64,000 bases of DNA from Daejeonella lutea (GCF_900168015.1 NZ_FUYR01000001.1:1548943-1612942); one strand, 5' to 3'. Positions 7,640 through 17,044 are shown, numbered from the stretch's first letter. Notes: generated by a model not told the origin, from the sequence alone. A program made the numbers and translations.

Positions 7640-9361
7640 ATGAGCATCGGATTATCTGAACAGGAAATTTTTCGCCGTGAGGCGATGGCTGAACTTCGCA
7701 AAATTGGTATTGATCCCTACCCGCCCGAAGCATTTGAGGTAAATGTCAATGCACGGGATATAAAGGATAATTACGATCGCGATAAAACTTCTTATAAAAG
7801 TATCAGTTTCGCTGGACGGATTATGAGCCGGCGTATTATGGGCAGTGCATCTTTTGCGGAGCTACAAGACTCTACCGGTCGTATTCAAGTATATCTTAAC
7901 AGGGATGAAATATGCCCTGGGGAAGATAAAACACTATATAACACTGTGTTCAAGAAATTACTGGACATTGGTGACTTTATCGGTGTTAAAGGCTATGTTT
8001 TCACGACAAAAACCGGCGAGGTTTCCATCCACGTCAATGAAATGAAAGTCCTTGCTAAATCCCTGAAGCCGCTCCCTATCGTAAAGCGGGACGATGAAGG
8101 GCATATTTATGATGGCTTTACCGATCCAGAACTGAGGTACCGCCAACGTTATGTCGACCTCACGGTAAATCCTGATTACAAAAAAATATTTCAAAACCGA
8201 TCCAAGGTGATCAACACGATGCGCAGTTATTTTGATGACCAGGGTTGGATGGAAGTGGAAACTCCTATCCTACAGCCAATTCATGGCGGCGCCGCGGCAC
8301 GGCCTTTCAACACTCATCATAATGCTCTGGACATGCCGCTGTATCTACGCATCGCCAACGAGCTATATCTGAAACGACTTATAGTTGCAGGCTTTGATGG
8401 TGTGTACGAATTCGGGAAAATGTTTCGAAATGAAGGAATGGACCGTACTCACAACCCTGAGTTCACTTCTATGGAAATCTATGTAGCCTACAAAGACTAT
8501 ATCTGGATGATGGGTATGGTCGAAGAGTGCCTCGAAAAAATTGCAATCGCAATCCATGGAAAAACTAACGTGAAAGTTGGGGATCATGAAATTGACTTTG
8601 CTGGACCATATGAGAAACTCTCAATGTATGATTCGATTAAAAAGTATACTGGGATAGATGTTTCAAGAATGGACGAAGACGCTCTGCGTAACACCTGCAA
8701 AGAGTTGAAGATTGAAATTGATTCAACTATGGGTCGTGGTAAATTAATCGATGAAATCTTTTCAGAAAAAGTAGAATCGAACCTGATCCAGCCAACATAC
8801 ATTACCGATTATCCAATTGAAATGACCCCTCTCGCCAAAAAGCACCGCAGTGAGGAAGGCCTTGTTGAACGTTTTGAACTTTTCGTCCTTGGGAAAGAAA
8901 TTGGGAACGCTTATACGGAGTTGAATGATCCTGTCGATCAGCGCGAGCGTTTGGAAGAACAACTGCTGCTTGCAGGTCGCGGCGACGAAGAGGCGATGGC
9001 GATGGATGAAGATTTCTTACGCGCACTGGAATATGGCATGCCTCCTACTTCAGGGCTTGGAATTGGAATCGACCGTCTTGTTATGTTAATGACCGATCAG
9101 AGTACTATACAAGAGGTGTTATTCTTCCCGCAAATGAGGCCCGAGAAAAAAATCAAAACAGTTTCAGCGGATGAATTTACGGCCATCGGCGTTCCTGCAG
9201 AATGGGTTCCAGTTTTGAATAAGATGGGATTCAAAACACCAGATGAGTTGAAAGCAGGAAATCCAAACAAAGTTTTTAATGACCTCGGTGGCATGCGAAA
9301 GAAAATGAAACTCGACATTGTTATGCCCACAAAGGAGAATGTTTTAGAATGGTTTAATTAA
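7640..9361 (+). CDS. lysS: Lysyl-tRNA synthetase, class II
   Basis: This enzyme charges tRNA-Lys with lysine in the cytosol. The 573-residue protein has an N-terminal OB-fold anticodon-binding domain (residues about 50-150, [20 protein letters not shown]), then the class II catalytic core with motif 2 ([19 protein letters not shown]) and motif 3 ([13 protein letters not shown]). After the usual end of the enzyme (FPQMRPEK) there is an extension of about 65 residues resembling a helix-hairpin-helix tail ([20 protein letters not shown]), which is characteristic of Bacteroidota LysS. It is transcribed alone and ends at a clear terminator. Confidence 0.97.
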   Translation: MSIGLSEQEIFRREAMAELRKIGIDPYPPEAFEVNVNARDIKDNYDRDKTSYKSISFAGRIMSRRIMGSASFAELQDSTGRIQVYLNRDEICPGEDKTLYNTVFKKLLDIGDFIGVKGYVFTTKTGEVSIHVNEMKVLAKSLKPLPIVKRDDEGHIYDGFTDPELRYRQRYVDLTVNPDYKKIFQNRSKVINTMRSYFDDQGWMEVETPILQPIHGGAAARPFNTHHNALDMPLYLRIANELYLKRLIVAGFDGVYEFGKMFRNEGMDRTHNPEFTSMEIYVAYKDYIWMMGMVEECLEKIAIAIHGKTNVKVGDHEIDFAGPYEKLSMYDSIKKYTGIDVSRMDEDALRNTCKELKIEIDSTMGRGKLIDEIFSEKVESNLIQPTYITDYPIEMTPLAKKHRSEEGLVERFELFVLGKEIGNAYTELNDPVDQRERLEEQLLLAGRGDEEAMAMDEDFLRALEYGMPPTSGLGIGIDRLVMLMTDQSTIQEVLFFPQMRPEKKIKTVSADEFTAIGVPAEWVPVLNKMGFKTPDELKAGNPNKVFNDLGGMRKKMKLDIVMPTKENVLEWFN

Positions 9362-9413
9362 ATGGAGGGACACTTCTATAAGGCATAAATTAACGTAAAC
9401 ATAACATATAGAT

Positions 9414-9456
9414 AAAGGCCACTTTACTTCCATGAAAATGGCCTTTAGTATTTTTG
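9414..9456 (+). terminator. lysS terminator, overlapping a possible promoter for the next gene
   Basis: AAAGGCCA (9414-9421) pairs with TGGCCTTT (9439-9446), followed by AGTATTTTTGG. The T-run also contains TATTTTTG (9449-9456), an exact match to the TAnnTTTG -7 element, 20 bp before the next ATG. Confidence 0.7.
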
Positions 9457-9475
9457 GAAAGTACAATCATTAGTT

Positions 9476-9685
9476 ATGAAAAACTCAACCATAGAGATCA
9501 CAGATCAGGAATATCTGATTAAGGTTCCAAGACAAGAATATAATATTTCATTTATCCATCAACTGCTGAGAAGAATACAAGCAGAACAATTTTTTTTCCG
9601 CTATAAATCCGAAGAAGAACCGGAAGATTTGCTCAGTCGGAATCTGGATAGGGAATTTAGATTTGACGATTTAAGAGACAAATAA
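9476..9685 (+). CDS. Small uncharacterised protein, 69 residues
   Basis: Not recognised. The sequence is charged, without signal peptide or membrane helix. A short beta-hairpin-like N-terminus (MKNSTIEITDQEYLIKVPRQ) is followed by a predicted helix (FIHQLLRRIQAEQFFFRYKS) and an acidic tail. This layout resembles small solitary antitoxin-like or type-II accessory proteins of Bacteroidota, but no toxin gene follows: the next gene is convergent. A TAnnTTTG promoter element inside the lysS terminator tract could drive it. It is probably a real gene because it has its own promoter-like element and good spacing, but function is unknown. Confidence 0.55.
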   Translation: MKNSTIEITDQEYLIKVPRQEYNISFIHQLLRRIQAEQFFFRYKSEEEPEDLLSRNLDREFRFDDLRDK

Positions 9686-9751
9686 ATTGAAAAGGTAGTT
9701 GAGGTGAAAACTACGAAGACCATCTATCATGATACTTGGCAATCAGTTGAT

Positions 9752-10306
9752 CTAAAATCTACGAGCGTTCCCCCGCTGCTGCACAACCGTTCTGTCCATT
9801 TGCCCCATCTGATCTTTCATCATCTTGATTTGATCTGCTAACAATTTATTCTTATCTGCTTTTTTAGCTTCCTGAAGGTAAAGAGTTGCTTCACGTTTAT
9901 TACGTTTTGCCATCGCAATTCCTGCCAGGCTTAACTTAGCAAGTGCCAGGTTATGATCCATAGTCATTCCAAGACTAATTGCCCTTTTAAAATACTTTTC
10001 AGATTGCAGAGGTGCTTTTCTTGATTCAATAAGTCCAAGTAACAGGTTATAATATCCATGCTGACCCTTGAATAATTCTGTTTCGTAATTGCCAATTTTC
10101 CCAAGCCATACACCTGCCTCATCCATCTTATCTTTTCTCAAGTAATATTGAGCAATAAGCATTTTTTCATTGAAAAGAAACGTTACACCGATTAGAATGG
10201 CTACAAGGACTAAAAGCACTCCCCATCCCCAATATCCGTAAACCATCAATGTTACTGCGGCCCCAAATACGATGGCTGCTATAATCAATCTTATGAAATT
10301 AGGCAT
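9752..10306 (-). CDS. Membrane protein with two N-terminal helices and a TPR-like domain
   Basis: A 184-residue protein of unknown role. Residues 1-45 contain two closely spaced membrane helices (FIRLIIAAIVFGAAVTLMVY and WGWGVLLVLVAILIGVTFLF), and the rest is a soluble, helical region with tetratricopeptide-like periodicity (KYFKRAISLGMTMDHNLALA, KREATLYLQEAKKADKNK). The C-terminus is basic and glutamine-rich. The ATG at 10306 is preferred over an upstream in-frame start at 10363 because MPNFIRL begins the first membrane helix cleanly. It diverges from ung with about 75 bp between starts. Similar proteins occur widely in Bacteroidota as hypothetical proteins. Confidence 0.7.
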   Translation of the reverse strand: MPNFIRLIIAAIVFGAAVTLMVYGYWGWGVLLVLVAILIGVTFLFNEKMLIAQYYLRKDKMDEAGVWLGKIGNYETELFKGQHGYYNLLLGLIESRKAPLQSEKYFKRAISLGMTMDHNLALAKLSLAGIAMAKRNKREATLYLQEAKKADKNKLLADQIKMMKDQMGQMDRTVVQQRGNARRF

Positions 10307-10380
10307 TATCTTGTTATCTATTAATTTTGCTGCAAATATCCGTTTATTTAAGCGTTTAACCAATATCTATCTAAGAAATT

Positions 10381-11058
10381 ATGTCTGTAAAACTTGAAGC
10401 GAGCTGGATGGAAATTCTGAATGAAGAATTTCAAAAGGACTATATGAAAAACTTGCGCAGCTATCTTCAGTTAGCCAAAACACAAGGCAGAACCATTTAT
10501 CCATCAGGTAAACTCATTTTTAATGCCTTTGAACATACTCCTTTTAATAAAGTTAAAGTAGTGATACTCGGGCAAGACCCTTACCATGGTCCCAATCAGG
10601 CACACGGGCTATCGTTTTCTGTACAAAAAGGTGTTCAGTTCCCGCCATCGCTCCAAAATATCTTCAAAGAATTAATGTCTGAATATAAAGAGTTCAAATA
10701 TCCTGCACACGGCGACCTTTCACAATGGGCCGACCAGGGTGTATTACTTTTGAACGCCACTTTAACAGTTGAAGCACATAAACCAGGCTCACATCAAAAA
10801 CAAGGTTGGGAAAATTTTACCGATAAGGTTATCGAGAACCTTTCAGAAAAAAAATCTGGAATAATATTCCTGCTATGGGGGAAATTCGCACAAGCGAAAG
10901 CAAATTTGATCAACGATAGTAAACACCATATATTACAGTCAGCCCATCCGTCTCCTTTTTCTGCTCACAATGGGTTTTTTGGCAATAATCATTTTAAGAG
11001 AGTAAATGAAATTCTTGAAAAAGAAGGGAAAACTGGGATAAATTGGGAAATAACTTAA
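10381..11058 (+). CDS. ung: Uracil-DNA glycosylase, family 1
   Basis: Removes uracil from DNA to start base-excision repair. The 225-residue protein has every family-1 signature: GQDPYHG (residues 64-70, with the water-activating Asp66), the uracil-binding LLLNATLTV (122-130), and the DNA-intercalating HPSPFSAHNGFFG loop (His189). Length is normal for the family. It is monocistronic, convergent with an Lrp-type regulator gene; only a weak hairpin (AGCAAT/ATTGCT at 11090-11105) lies between them. Confidence 0.97.
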   Translation: MSVKLEASWMEILNEEFQKDYMKNLRSYLQLAKTQGRTIYPSGKLIFNAFEHTPFNKVKVVILGQDPYHGPNQAHGLSFSVQKGVQFPPSLQNIFKELMSEYKEFKYPAHGDLSQWADQGVLLLNATLTVEAHKPGSHQKQGWENFTDKVIENLSEKKSGIIFLLWGKFAQAKANLINDSKHHILQSAHPSPFSAHNGFFGNNHFKRVNEILEKEGKTGINWEIT

Positions 11059-11116
11059 TGGCGAATTTAATGGCAATGGTAAAAATTGAAGCAATTTCTA
11101 TTGCTGCGTGCAAATT

Positions 11117-11587
11117 CTAATATTCAAGCGGCACCGCTGGCTCCTTCTTATTTGTTGACATGATCATCATCGTTTGAAAGGTCTTTACCACAGATATTTT
11201 GCTGATTTTATCCATTATAACGCGTTCATAAGATTTGATATCCTTCACATAAACTTTCAGAAGGAAATCACACTGCCCGGTAACATGGTGACATTCTGTA
11301 ATCTCCTTTATCGCGGCAATTTCTTCAAGAAAAACCTGTATCGTATTGTTCTTATGAAAGTCGAGCTGTATCTGTATAAAAGTCTTTATACCCAGCCCTA
11401 AAAGCTCTTCATCAACCAGTGCGTGATAGCTTTTTATATAGCGCGCTTGTTCTAATTTTCTCACCCGCTCTAATGTGGGAGCTGGAGACAACCCAACTTC
11501 ATGAGATAACTGCAGGTTAGTTATCCGTCCATTTTCCTGAAGAATTTTCAGGATTTTAAAATCTATCTTATCAAGTTCTATAGCCAT
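11117..11587 (-). CDS. Lrp/AsnC-family transcriptional regulator
   Basis: A 156-residue feast/famine regulator. Residues about 4-60 form the AsnC helix-turn-helix (DKIDFKILKILQENGRITNL, then LSHEVGLSPAPTLERVRKLE), and the rest is the ligand-binding RAM/ferredoxin-like domain (IQIQLDFHKNN, CHHVTGQCDFLLKVYVKDI). The ATG at 11587 begins MAIELDKID, which fits family starts better than the frame's opening at 11620. It is divergent from the metal regulator gene at 11723, with the palindromic operator of that gene in between. The effector, usually an amino acid, is not known. Confidence 0.9.
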   Translation of the reverse strand: MAIELDKIDFKILKILQENGRITNLQLSHEVGLSPAPTLERVRKLEQARYIKSYHALVDEELLGLGIKTFIQIQLDFHKNNTIQVFLEEIAAIKEITECHHVTGQCDFLLKVYVKDIKSYERVIMDKISKISVVKTFQTMMIMSTNKKEPAVPLEY

Positions 11588-11665
11588 AGTCAACCAAAAA
11601 TAGAGTTTTAAACAGTACAACCAAATTTTATTTTTAAAAAGCCTCCAGAAATTGGCATATATTTT

Positions 11666-11707
11666 TAATTAAAAATTTAGATTAATCTAAATTTTTAATT
11701 AGGTTTG
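11666..11707 (+). promoter_or_regulatory. 36-bp perfect palindrome over the mntR-mntH promoter
   Basis: Bases 11666-11701 form a perfect inverted repeat with the core TTTAGATTAATCTAAA (11676-11691). A promoter overlaps it: a -33-like TTAG at 11677-11680, a 19-bp spacer, and TAGGTTTG (11700-11707) matching TAnnTTTG. A repressor bound here would block RNA polymerase. A near-identical core lies before the TonB receptor (17057-17072), which points to the DtxR-type regulator encoded next as the binder. Confidence 0.75.
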
Positions 11708-11722
11708 TTTAATCCTAAAGCT

Positions 11723-12379
11723 ATGCATTCATTTACTGAAGAAAATTACCTTAAAGCCATATATCATTTAAGTGATGCCAACAACACTGTCGTCAGCACA
11801 AACTCTATTGCCGAGGTAACCAACACAAAAGCAGCATCGGTGACTGACATGCTGAAGAAACTGGCAGACAAAAAATTGATCAATTATATAAAATATCAAG
11901 GTGTGACCTTGTCAAACACTGGTATTCAAGCCGCGGTCAATATTGTTCGCAAACATAGGTTATGGGAAGTTTTCCTAGTGGAAAAACTTGGGTTTAAATG
12001 GGACGAAGTGCATGATATCGCTGAAGAACTAGAACATATCAACTCAGCTTCACTGATTGACAGGCTGGATGACTTTCTCGGAAACCCGGCCGCCGATCCA
12101 CATGGAGATCCTATACCAGATAGAACAGGGACATTTGTTCATAAAAAGCTTGTGAAAGTTTCCGACCTGAAGGAAGGCCAGACTGGAACCATTTCCGGAG
12201 TAAATGAACATTCCTCACTATTTCTTAAACATTTGGAGAAACTGGGTTTAACTCTTGGCACTAAAATCACAATTTCGGACATCATCGAATTTGATGGTTC
12301 CATCATGCTAATAGCTGACAAAACTAAAGAAAGAACTATTAGCCGGGAGGTGGCTAAAAATATCCTGGTTATTTTATGA
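11723..12379 (+). CDS. mntR: Metal-dependent repressor of the DtxR/MntR family with FeoA-type C-terminal domain
   Basis: A 218-residue metal-sensing repressor: winged helix (residues about 5-65), dimerisation and metal-binding domain (66-135) and an SH3/FeoA-like domain (145-218). Metal ligand positions known from DtxR are present as His78, Glu82 and His97 (RKHRLWE, DEVHD), and Glu101-Glu104-His105 (AEELEHI); the residue equivalent to DtxR Cys102 is Glu, as in manganese-sensing MntR. The N-terminal ligand Met10/Asp8 is replaced by Asn8. The ATG at 11723 is chosen over a TTG at 11705 that overlaps the promoter. It overlaps the transporter gene by 4 bp (ATGA), so they are coupled. Manganese sensing is inferred, iron is possible. 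Confidence 0.88.
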   Translation: MHSFTEENYLKAIYHLSDANNTVVSTNSIAEVTNTKAASVTDMLKKLADKKLINYIKYQGVTLSNTGIQAAVNIVRKHRLWEVFLVEKLGFKWDEVHDIAEELEHINSASLIDRLDDFLGNPAADPHGDPIPDRTGTFVHKKLVKVSDLKEGQTGTISGVNEHSSLFLKHLEKLGLTLGTKITISDIIEFDGSIMLIADKTKERTISREVAKNILVIL

Positions 12380-14247
12380 ACAAAAACGACGAGTCACTAA
12401 GCGAAGTACACGGTTCTGTAGCAACATCCGGTAAAACCGGATGGAGAAAACTAATGGCATTCATCGGACCGGCGTATCTGGTGAGTGTTGGATACATGGA
12501 TCCTGGCAACTGGGCAACTGATATCGCAGGAGGTAGCCAGTTTGGCTACAAGCTGATCTGGGTCTTGTTGATGTCAAATCTGATCGCACTTTTATTACAA
12601 TCGTTGAGTGCCCGCCTGGGTATCGTAAGGGGATTAGACCTGGCTCAGGCATCTCGAAATGCTTATCCGAAATATATCAATTTTCCATTATATGTTTTAG
12701 CCCAAATCGCGATTATCGCTTGCGATCTTGCAGAAATTATTGGTATGGCAATTGGTTTAAATCTCCTTTTCGGATTACCGTTAATTTGGGGAATCTCAAT
12801 TACGATCCTTGATACATTTCTACTCCTTTTCTTGATGAACAAAGGAATGAGGATGATGGAAGTCTTCATCGTTTCCATGGTATTTATAGTGGGTATATCA
12901 TTCTTGACCGAAATGTTCATTGTCAAACCCGTCCTGGGGGAAGTTTTATCGGGATTTAAACCTTCCATTTTATCGGGCAACGCATTATATATCGCTATTG
13001 GTATCATCGGAGCGACGGTCATGCCTCATAATCTATATCTGCATTCTTCCCTGGTTCAAACAAGAAAAATTGATCGTACAAGCAAGGGAATCAGAGAAGC
13101 CTTGAAATTTAACCTGATTGACACCACAATAGCCCTAAATCTCGCCTTTTTCGTAAATGCTGCAATACTTATCCTCGCTGCAACGGCCTTTTACAAAAAT
13201 GGGTTGCATGAGGTCGCAGAAATTCAGGATGCATATAAACTACTTGATAATATTTTCGGTTCGCTCGCCCCCACTCTTTTTGCGATTGCTTTGATTGCAT
13301 CCGGGCAAAGTTCAACCATTACAGGCACACTTGCAGGGCAAATAGTCATGGAGGGCCATTTAAACCTCCGTATTCAGCCATGGATTAGGCGTTTGCTAAC
13401 GAGATTGCTTGCTATCATCCCTGCGTTCTTTACAATCCTTTATTTCGGAGAAGAAGCTCTTGGCGGACTACTAGTATTGAGCCAGGTCGTTTTAAGCTTG
13501 CAGTTGGGTTTTGCGATAATTCCTTTAATACATTTCAATTCCGACAGTGGAAAAATGAACGAGTATGCGATCAAACCCTGGGTGAAAATTCTCGCATGGT
13601 TAAGTGCGCTCATCATTGTAGGATTAAACGTGAAGCTGGTTTTTCAGGAAGTTACAGGTTGGATAAGCGGTGGTGAAGATGTATGGCTTGTTTATGTTTT
13701 CGTAGTACCTGTCATAATAATCGTCAGCATGCTACTACTGTATGTCATATTCGTACCGTTTTTCAGGAGATACAATCGGGAACATGCTTCGAACGTCCCA
13801 CATGGAAATGCTTTGGAAATTGGGAACATAGATTCCGTTCACTATGCCAAAATTGGGATTACAGTTGATTTTTCAAAGAAAGACCTCAACACCATAAGGC
13901 ATGCATTGATCCAGGGTGGAAAAAGCACAGATTATAAGCTTATTCATATTGTAGAAACGGCAGGCGCGCGCTTTCATGGGGAAAAAGTATTGGATCATGA
14001 AACACAAAGCGACACTGACAATCTGGAAAAATATAAACTTAATCTCAAGGAACTGGGCTATAACGCTGAAATTGTCATAGGCTATGGTGTCGCGGCAAAG
14101 GCAATATCACAGATTGTTAAAACCAATGATCTTGATCTGCTCGTTATGGGAGCTCATGGTCATAAAGGCATCAGCGATCTTATTTTTGGGACTACGGTTG
14201 ATACTGTCAGACACAATGTGAACATCCCTATCTTGATCATTAAGTAA
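12376..14247 (+). CDS. mntH: Nramp-family divalent metal transporter fused to a universal stress protein domain
   Basis: A 623-residue inner-membrane proton-coupled Mn2+/Fe2+ importer. Residues about 25-455 hold eleven or so helices with the Nramp metal-site motifs DPGN (42-45) in helix 1 and MPHN (216-219) in helix 6, where the Met favours transition metals over calcium. Residues about 480-623 form a UspA domain (YAKIGITVDFSKKDLNTIRH to LDLLVMGAHGHKGISDLIFG), with the GxxGH-type nucleotide-binding signature. Ordinary MntH has about 410-450 residues and no such tail; the fusion is seen in other Bacteroidota. It is translated from an ATGA overlap with the repressor gene, so import and its control are tightly linked. 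Confidence 0.93.
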   Translation: MNKNDESLSEVHGSVATSGKTGWRKLMAFIGPAYLVSVGYMDPGNWATDIAGGSQFGYKLIWVLLMSNLIALLLQSLSARLGIVRGLDLAQASRNAYPKYINFPLYVLAQIAIIACDLAEIIGMAIGLNLLFGLPLIWGISITILDTFLLLFLMNKGMRMMEVFIVSMVFIVGISFLTEMFIVKPVLGEVLSGFKPSILSGNALYIAIGIIGATVMPHNLYLHSSLVQTRKIDRTSKGIREALKFNLIDTTIALNLAFFVNAAILILAATAFYKNGLHEVAEIQDAYKLLDNIFGSLAPTLFAIALIASGQSSTITGTLAGQIVMEGHLNLRIQPWIRRLLTRLLAIIPAFFTILYFGEEALGGLLVLSQVVLSLQLGFAIIPLIHFNSDSGKMNEYAIKPWVKILAWLSALIIVGLNVKLVFQEVTGWISGGEDVWLVYVFVVPVIIIVSMLLLYVIFVPFFRRYNREHASNVPHGNALEIGNIDSVHYAKIGITVDFSKKDLNTIRHALIQGGKSTDYKLIHIVETAGARFHGEKVLDHETQSDTDNLEKYKLNLKELGYNAEIVIGYGVAAKAISQIVKTNDLDLLVMGAHGHKGISDLIFGTTVDTVRHNVNIPILIIK

Positions 14248-14264
14248 TTGTAATTGCAACTTTT

Positions 14265-14720
14265 CTAAATTTCCGTAATCTTCTTCAGGGTATAGAGCAG
14301 TTCTTGAGGGGACAAATATCCTTCATGCTGATAAATGATCTCACTGTTGCTGTTTAGAATGCATAATGTAGGGTAGGAAATTTTCCCATTCTTGGTGGCC
14401 AACTCCCGGGCGAGCTGATTAATACCCGATTTATATTTGAAAGTCCTACCTGCGAATAATATATCGGATCTCTCTTCCGCGTCCAGGAAAACCGTATAGA
14501 ACTTTGAACTGACTAAAGGTTGCAGCTTTTGATTCCGGAGTAGTGAATTCTGCATGGCGTGACAAAACTTGCACCAGTCGGTCATAATCAGCACTATGAC
14601 GGGCTTTTGTACGGCACCCTGCAGTTCATCAAGTTCTTCGAATTTCAGAGCTTTACTCTGCCCTATACTTTTGAATGTAAGCAACGTAAAAACTAACGTA
14701 ATAGCAAGTGTTCTGTACAT
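14265..14720 (-). CDS. Exported thioredoxin-fold protein with CKFC active site
   Basis: A 151-residue protein with an N-terminal signal peptide (MYRTLAITLVFTLLTFKSIG, cleavage near residue 21) and a thioredoxin fold: the redox motif WCKFC has Cys50 and Cys53, with the cis-proline strand KISYPTLCILN further on. The start ATG at 14720 lies one base after the TonB-receptor stop, so both are on one transcript; an ORF start at 14795 would overlap the receptor and is rejected. It probably keeps a periplasmic or outer-membrane thiol reduced, perhaps the CxxC in the receptor plug. Confidence 0.85.
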   Translation of the reverse strand: MYRTLAITLVFTLLTFKSIGQSKALKFEELDELQGAVQKPVIVLIMTDWCKFCHAMQNSLLRNQKLQPLVSSKFYTVFLDAEERSDILFAGRTFKYKSGINQLARELATKNGKISYPTLCILNSNSEIIYQHEGYLSPQELLYTLKKITEI

Positions 14721-14721
14721 G

Positions 14722-17001
14722 TTATTTGATGGTAAGTCTGACGCCAAGGAAGCCGCGTATCCCCTGATTTGGAGCATAAACATAGCCCGGATCAAAGGTC
14801 AACGCGTAGGGGTTTGAAGGTGTTCTGATCACGCTGCCGAACGCGTCGGTTTGCACATTTTTGTCAAAAGGGTCGTCACCTCTTGCTATAAGGAAGGGTT
14901 CTGATCTTCCCGGCGTCCAGTTAAGCAAATTTTTTATCCCGCCATAGATCTCAACCTTATTCGATCCCGCATATGTAAACTGAATATTTTGCAGGCTCCA
15001 CACGGGAGATACGCCACTGCGTGGATCCGAATTACCCAAGCGAGGCAATCGCATCGGACCGTAAATATTGCCAGTGTAGTCCAACCCCAACTTTAGCTTA
15101 ATAATGTGATATGAAATGCCCCAAGTACCTGTCCATCTTTCCGTTAACATCGGCCTCATACCCTGCTGACTAATGTCATTCTTTGAAAAAACATCCAACA
15201 GTGATCCACCCGCAATAACTTTCAGCCCATTAGTGAAAACCATATCGAAGTTTGCGCTCAACCCGCGCGAAACCGCATATCCGTTCAGATTGCTGTAAAT
15301 TATTTGATCAGGGTTGCTTACATAATCTGGAATTATCTGATTATTAAAATGTGTATACCATGCTGAAGCGTCTACATTTATAAAACTACCGCCAGAAAAA
15401 TAAATTTTCTTAATGAAATTAAGATTGGCATTATAACTCCGTTCGGGCTTCAACTCTTCTGTAACCACCACTTCCCGCGATCCAGTAAGCGCCGCATGTT
15501 CTTCTGTAAACAAACTCACAACTCTAAACCCTGTGCCCGCATTAAATCTTAGTATGTTGTTCTCATTAATAATCCATTTATAAGCAAATCGGGGGGTAAA
15601 AATGTTTCCGTGTGCCGAGTTGTAGTCATACCTCATCCCCAGTAAAACCTTATGGTTTTCATTCAGAGTAATTTCATCCTGAACAAACGCACCAGGCAAC
15701 CATACTTTATCTGCGTCATTACTCCCATTGAATTGTGCAGTAGCAGGAGTATTATCATCATACAGCGTATATCGAAGTGCGGTTCCAAATAGAAGATCAT
15801 GACTTTTAATCTTCTTATCCCAAACCAATTGACCAAACGCAATTTTCTGACGTGCTTTATATAGTGTACTGCCATAAACCGAATTCTGGTCATGGTCATT
15901 TAACGAAAATGCGAACGTCATCGATTGCTTGACTGGAAGTTGATAGGAACCCAAAAGTTCCCACCGATTCGTGTAAATGCTCTCAGCATATCGGTCAGAC
16001 CCACCACGAAAGGACGGGTTCCAGGTGACGTCCCCACCCCATCGGTCTTCATAATTATATCGCGCCGCGAGACTAAACTGGCGATTTTCCTTCCTTGTAA
16101 AATTCCACTTCTGAAAAAGCGAAATCCGGTCCTGCTGAGTCACGTCCGTGAAATTATCTTTATTATTATCTATGCGATTACCATACTTAAAGTAGTTGAC
16201 CCCGGTCAACACTTCCGCCTTTTCCCCTGCTTTGAATTTAAAGCCAAGGTCGGAATTCACTTCCCCCCAGGAGGTGCTAAATACATCCCCTGAAAATGCC
16301 GGAGCGTTTTGTGGTTTCCTTGTTATGATATTAATTAAGCCGCCTACCGCCTCCGAGCCATAAAGTGATGAAGCCGGCCCTTTTACAATTTCGACACGTT
16401 CAATTAACGCATTTGGTATTCCAGAGAGGCCGTAAACGGATGACAGACCGCTCACAATGGGCATACCGTCAATAAGGATCATTGTATATGGTCCTTCAAG
16501 ACCGTTGATATGGATGTCGCCTGTATTACAAATATTGCAGTTCAGTTGAGGTCTTACCCCATTTACATTTTGCAGGGCATCAAAAACAGATGGAGTAGGA
16601 TTTTTTCTAAAAAAAGCCGGACTATAAACTTCAACAGGCACCGGACTAGCTAACCTGCTAACTTCCTTCATCGTACCTGTTACAACTACTTCATTTAATG
16701 ATGCATTATTTGATGGCACCAGAGTAAAATTCACTTCTGTGCTTTGACCAGATTCGACCACTACGGTTGTGCTATTAGTTTTGTATCCGAGGTAAGAAAC
16801 CGTAATTACGTGCTTTCCTGCCATTAATCCTTCTATTTTATATTTTCCATCTGAGTCAGTTGATGTGCCATGTTTAGAATTTTGCACCGCAATGGTAGCA
16901 AATGCAATTGGCTCTTGGGAGCTTACAAGTCCGTGAACAGATCCAGTTTGCGCAAAACTGCTGGTCGTTATGAATAAAAATAGATAAATATAGAGCCTCA
17001 T
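14722..17001 (-). CDS. TonB-dependent outer-membrane receptor, probably for a metal complex
   Basis: A 759-residue outer-membrane importer. It has a signal peptide (residues 1-18), a CarboxypepD_reg-like domain (20-95, VHGLVSSQEPIAFATIAVQN), a TonB box region (NEVVVTGT, 103-110), a plug domain (115-230, with LIDGMPIV and VEIVKGPASSLYGSEAVGGL) and a 22-strand barrel ending in a normal hydrophobic C-terminal strand (GFLGVRLTIK). The plug carries a CxxC pair in NCNICNTGDIHI (Cys155, Cys158). An operator like that of the mntR operon precedes it, so it is probably a manganese or iron receptor. The thioredoxin gene follows by one base. No substrate-specific partner such as a SusD is present. Confidence 0.9.
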   Translation of the reverse strand: MRLYIYLFLFITTSSFAQTGSVHGLVSSQEPIAFATIAVQNSKHGTSTDSDGKYKIEGLMAGKHVITVSYLGYKTNSTTVVVESGQSTEVNFTLVPSNNASLNEVVVTGTMKEVSRLASPVPVEVYSPAFFRKNPTPSVFDALQNVNGVRPQLNCNICNTGDIHINGLEGPYTMILIDGMPIVSGLSSVYGLSGIPNALIERVEIVKGPASSLYGSEAVGGLINIITRKPQNAPAFSGDVFSTSWGEVNSDLGFKFKAGEKAEVLTGVNYFKYGNRIDNNKDNFTDVTQQDRISLFQKWNFTRKENRQFSLAARYNYEDRWGGDVTWNPSFRGGSDRYAESIYTNRWELLGSYQLPVKQSMTFAFSLNDHDQNSVYGSTLYKARQKIAFGQLVWDKKIKSHDLLFGTALRYTLYDDNTPATAQFNGSNDADKVWLPGAFVQDEITLNENHKVLLGMRYDYNSAHGNIFTPRFAYKWIINENNILRFNAGTGFRVVSLFTEEHAALTGSREVVVTEELKPERSYNANLNFIKKIYFSGGSFINVDASAWYTHFNNQIIPDYVSNPDQIIYSNLNGYAVSRGLSANFDMVFTNGLKVIAGGSLLDVFSKNDISQQGMRPMLTERWTGTWGISYHIIKLKLGLDYTGNIYGPMRLPRLGNSDPRSGVSPVWSLQNIQFTYAGSNKVEIYGGIKNLLNWTPGRSEPFLIARGDDPFDKNVQTDAFGSVIRTPSNPYALTFDPGYVYAPNQGIRGFLGVRLTIK

Positions 17002-17044
17002 GTAAACAAAGAATCAGACAATCAAAAATATTAAATTAGATTTA

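Noticed and set aside
9752-10363. Longer start for the TPR-like membrane protein at 10363
   Set aside because: It adds a basic, non-hydrophobic 19-residue leader and nearly touches the ung start; the ATG at 10306 directly precedes the membrane helix.
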